From: Syntrophomonas sp. UBA5314
Lineage (GTDB): Bacteria; Bacillota; Syntrophomonadia; Syntrophomonadales; Syntrophomonadaceae
Assembly (NCBI GenBank): GCA_002410325.1
Contig: DHRK01000046.1
Span: forward strand, 14,605-21,086
Direction of reading: 5' to 3'
Length of the DNA stretch: 6,482 nt
The position numbers were made by a program, and so were the translations under genes. Positions 5,427-6,482 of the stretch are shown in pieces; within the stretch, counting starts at the first letter, position 1, and each line of letters starts with the position of its first letter. The notes under the pieces are model-generated. The model saw nothing but the letters and a program-made list of their open reading frames with translations, was not told where the DNA came from and did no database searches.

Positions 5427-6255
5427 GCCGCACTTCCTCCCTCACAACCTGCAGCAAGGAAGCGAACCTATCGCGATATTTAACATTTTCTCTTACTGCG
5501 ATCCGGGCATCGGAATTAATCATTCCCAACTCTCTATCGAAGGGAATCTTGCCCAAAATCTTTAGGCCTTTGTCAACACAGTATTCTTCAGCCGGATTGG
5601 CACCTTCCAGGCACTTGTTTAGCAACACGCCATGCGGTTTGTTAAAAAGTTTAACAAGGTCCCGGACCATAGCCAGGTTGTGCACCCCAAACCGGGTTGG
5701 TTCGGCCACCAATATGCAATAATCCGCATCCCTGATGCTCTCCATGACTATGCAGGCACTGCCGGGCGGGCAGTCAATAATGGATGGTCCGGTAAGCGCG
5801 TCATGCAAAAGTTTCTTTATAATGGGGATGCCGGAGGCCTCGCCGATGTTTAACATACCGGTAGCCACCGCAACATTTTCCGAAACGCCCCTCTGAATAC
5901 TTCCGATAACTTTTTCTCTTTCCTCCAAAGCCTTTTCCGGGCAAAACAAAACACATCCCCGGCAGGAATGACATACGTCATCAAAAATCAATAGTTTATC
6001 ATTGATATAAGCCAGGGCATTAAATTTGCAGAACTCAACGCATATGCGACAGCCATTGCATAATGTTTCATCTACTATGGGGATCTTTATAGATATTTCT
6101 TCTGATTCAACACTTTCCGGTTTGAAAAAAAGATAACCGTTCGGCTCTTCCACATCACAGTCAATATAGCTGGACTGCCCGGCGACGGCGGCTAAATTAA
6201 CTGAAACCAGGGTTTTGCCTGTGCCGCCCTTTCCGCTAAGCACAGCTATCTTCAT
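5404..6255 (-). CDS. MinD/ParA-type ATPase with inserted 2[4Fe-4S] domain (first copy)
   Basis: This 283-residue protein is a paralogue of the next gene with the same layout. Walker A GKGGTGKT is at 8-15, the DCDVEEPN switch at 32-39, and the IIDCPPGSAC Walker B/switch II at 159-168. The inserted ferredoxin domain has Cys66-x2-Cys69-x2-Cys72-x3-Cys76, followed by Lys, and Cys95-x2-Cys98-x2-Cys101-x3-Cys105-Pro. Outside the P-loop, switch and cysteine motifs the two paralogues differ widely, so this is an old duplication with separate roles, not a recent copy. The ATG at 6253-6255 has GGAGGA (minus strand, 6269-6264) eight bases upstream and lies two bases after the stop of the NifX-like gene. 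Neighbouring NifX-like proteins on both sides of the ATPase/MBL block suggest they are partners or substrates. The fold assignment is secure; the process it drives is inferred. Confidence 0.92.
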   Translation of the reverse strand: MKIAVLSGKGGTGKTLVSVNLAAVAGQSSYIDCDVEEPNGYLFFKPESVESEEISIKIPIVDETLCNGCRICVEFCKFNALAYINDKLLIFDDVCHSCRGCVLFCPEKALEEREKVIGSIQRGVSENVAVATGMLNIGEASGIPIIKKLLHDALTGPSIIDCPPGSACIVMESIRDADYCILVAEPTRFGVHNLAMVRDLVKLFNKPHGVLLNKCLEGANPAEEYCVDKGLKILGKIPFDRELGMINSDARIAVRENVKYRDRFASLLQVVREEVRHETVVDS

Positions 6256-6257
6256 GA

Positions 6258-6482
6258 TTATTTTCCTCCCTGGCCATGAAATCCAGGATGGACATCGGTC
6301 AAAAGCGTCAGTTTTCCTTCGTTAAACGCTGCGATGTTATCTTGGATTGAATCATTAATAGTCTTAAATATTTTAATATTGGCTGCACTAATAACCTGGG
6401 CCGCTTTCTCACCGCATCTTGGAGTAAGCAGGGCACCTGCGTGACTGTCAACCACCGCCTGGGCAGCCTTGATTCCAGCCCC
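6258..6482 (-). CDS. NifX/ORP-like protein, C-terminal fragment
   Basis: The minus-strand frame is open from the right edge of the window to a TAA, giving the last 74 residues of a NifX/dinitrogenase cofactor-family protein; the start lies outside. The opening GAGIKAAQAVVDSHAGALLT, then PRCGEKAAQVISAANIKIFK and the FNEGKLTLL near the end follow the second half of the family fold: strand, helix, the loop before the last strand, and the C-terminal helix. The sequence ends in a short Gly/His tail (HPGFHGQGGK), different from the longer His/Cys tail of the NifX-like protein at 3276-3635. The stop is two bases before the ATG of the first ATPase, so the genes are co-transcribed and possibly coupled. 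An internal GTG at 6453-6455 lies inside the fold and is not a plausible start. Confidence 0.87.
   Translation of the reverse strand, partial: GAGIKAAQAVVDSHAGALLTPRCGEKAAQVISAANIKIFKTINDSIQDNIAAFNEGKLTLLTDVHPGFHGQGGK

Noticed and set aside
4045..5853. Plus-strand open frames opposite the MBL and ATPase genes
   Set aside because: The minus-strand frames have complete catalytic and cysteine motifs; the plus-strand frames have no recognisable domains and unnatural composition.
3276..6482. Nitrogenase cofactor assembly locus (nif)
   Set aside because: The NifX-family proteins alone do not indicate nitrogen fixation; no nifH, D, K, E, N or B is visible, and the MinD-ferredoxin partners point to ORP-type clusters instead.
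1..6482. CRISPR array, tRNA, rRNA or intact insertion sequence
   Set aside because: I saw no regularly spaced repeats, no cloverleaf or rRNA signature and no transposase frame.

Overview
The window looks like chromosomal DNA of an anaerobic, low-to-mid GC Gram-positive bacterium, most likely a clostridial or Peptococcaceae-type member of the Firmicutes. The grounds are strong GGAGG-type ribosome binding sites, a TTG start, a DtxR-FeoA fusion regulator next to feoB, a YibE/F membrane protein, and an operon of oxygen-sensitive iron-sulfur proteins of a kind typical of strict anaerobes. The genus is inference; no rRNA or species marker is present.

Left part, + strand (1-1546): the C-terminal end of the ferrous iron transporter FeoB; a short gap with a perfect hairpin; an unrecognised 66-residue protein; a 166-base gap with two possible hairpins; and a metal-dependent DtxR-family repressor that carries its own FeoA (SH3-like) domain. 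This reads as an Fe(II) uptake and iron-sensing module.

Middle (1563-3084), - strand: a YibE/F-family polytopic membrane protein, convergent with the repressor and only 16 bases from it. It has a well-supported TTG start and a good -10 box. Upstream of it lies about 200 bases without a gene, holding a compact inverted-repeat element of unknown nature, then an 18-bp inverted repeat that probably terminates the operon to the right.

Right part, - strand (3085-6482, continuing past the right edge): a tight operon read from right to left. It contains a NifX/ORP-like protein (5' end cut off by the window), two tandem MinD/ParA-type ATPases each with an inserted two-cluster ferredoxin domain, a metallo-beta-lactamase-fold protein, a second NifX/ORP-like protein with a His/Cys-rich tail, and a small 2[4Fe-4S] ferredoxin. 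Most junctions are -23 to +20 bases; only the MBL-to-NifX junction is longer (88 bases). The gene content resembles the anaerobe-specific 'orange protein' (ORP) type clusters, where NifX-fold proteins hold a metal-sulfur cluster and paired MinD-ferredoxin ATPases work with them. I infer an ATP- and electron-dependent system for assembling, carrying or storing a metal-sulfur cluster. The MBL-fold enzyme and the His/Cys tail are the least explained parts.
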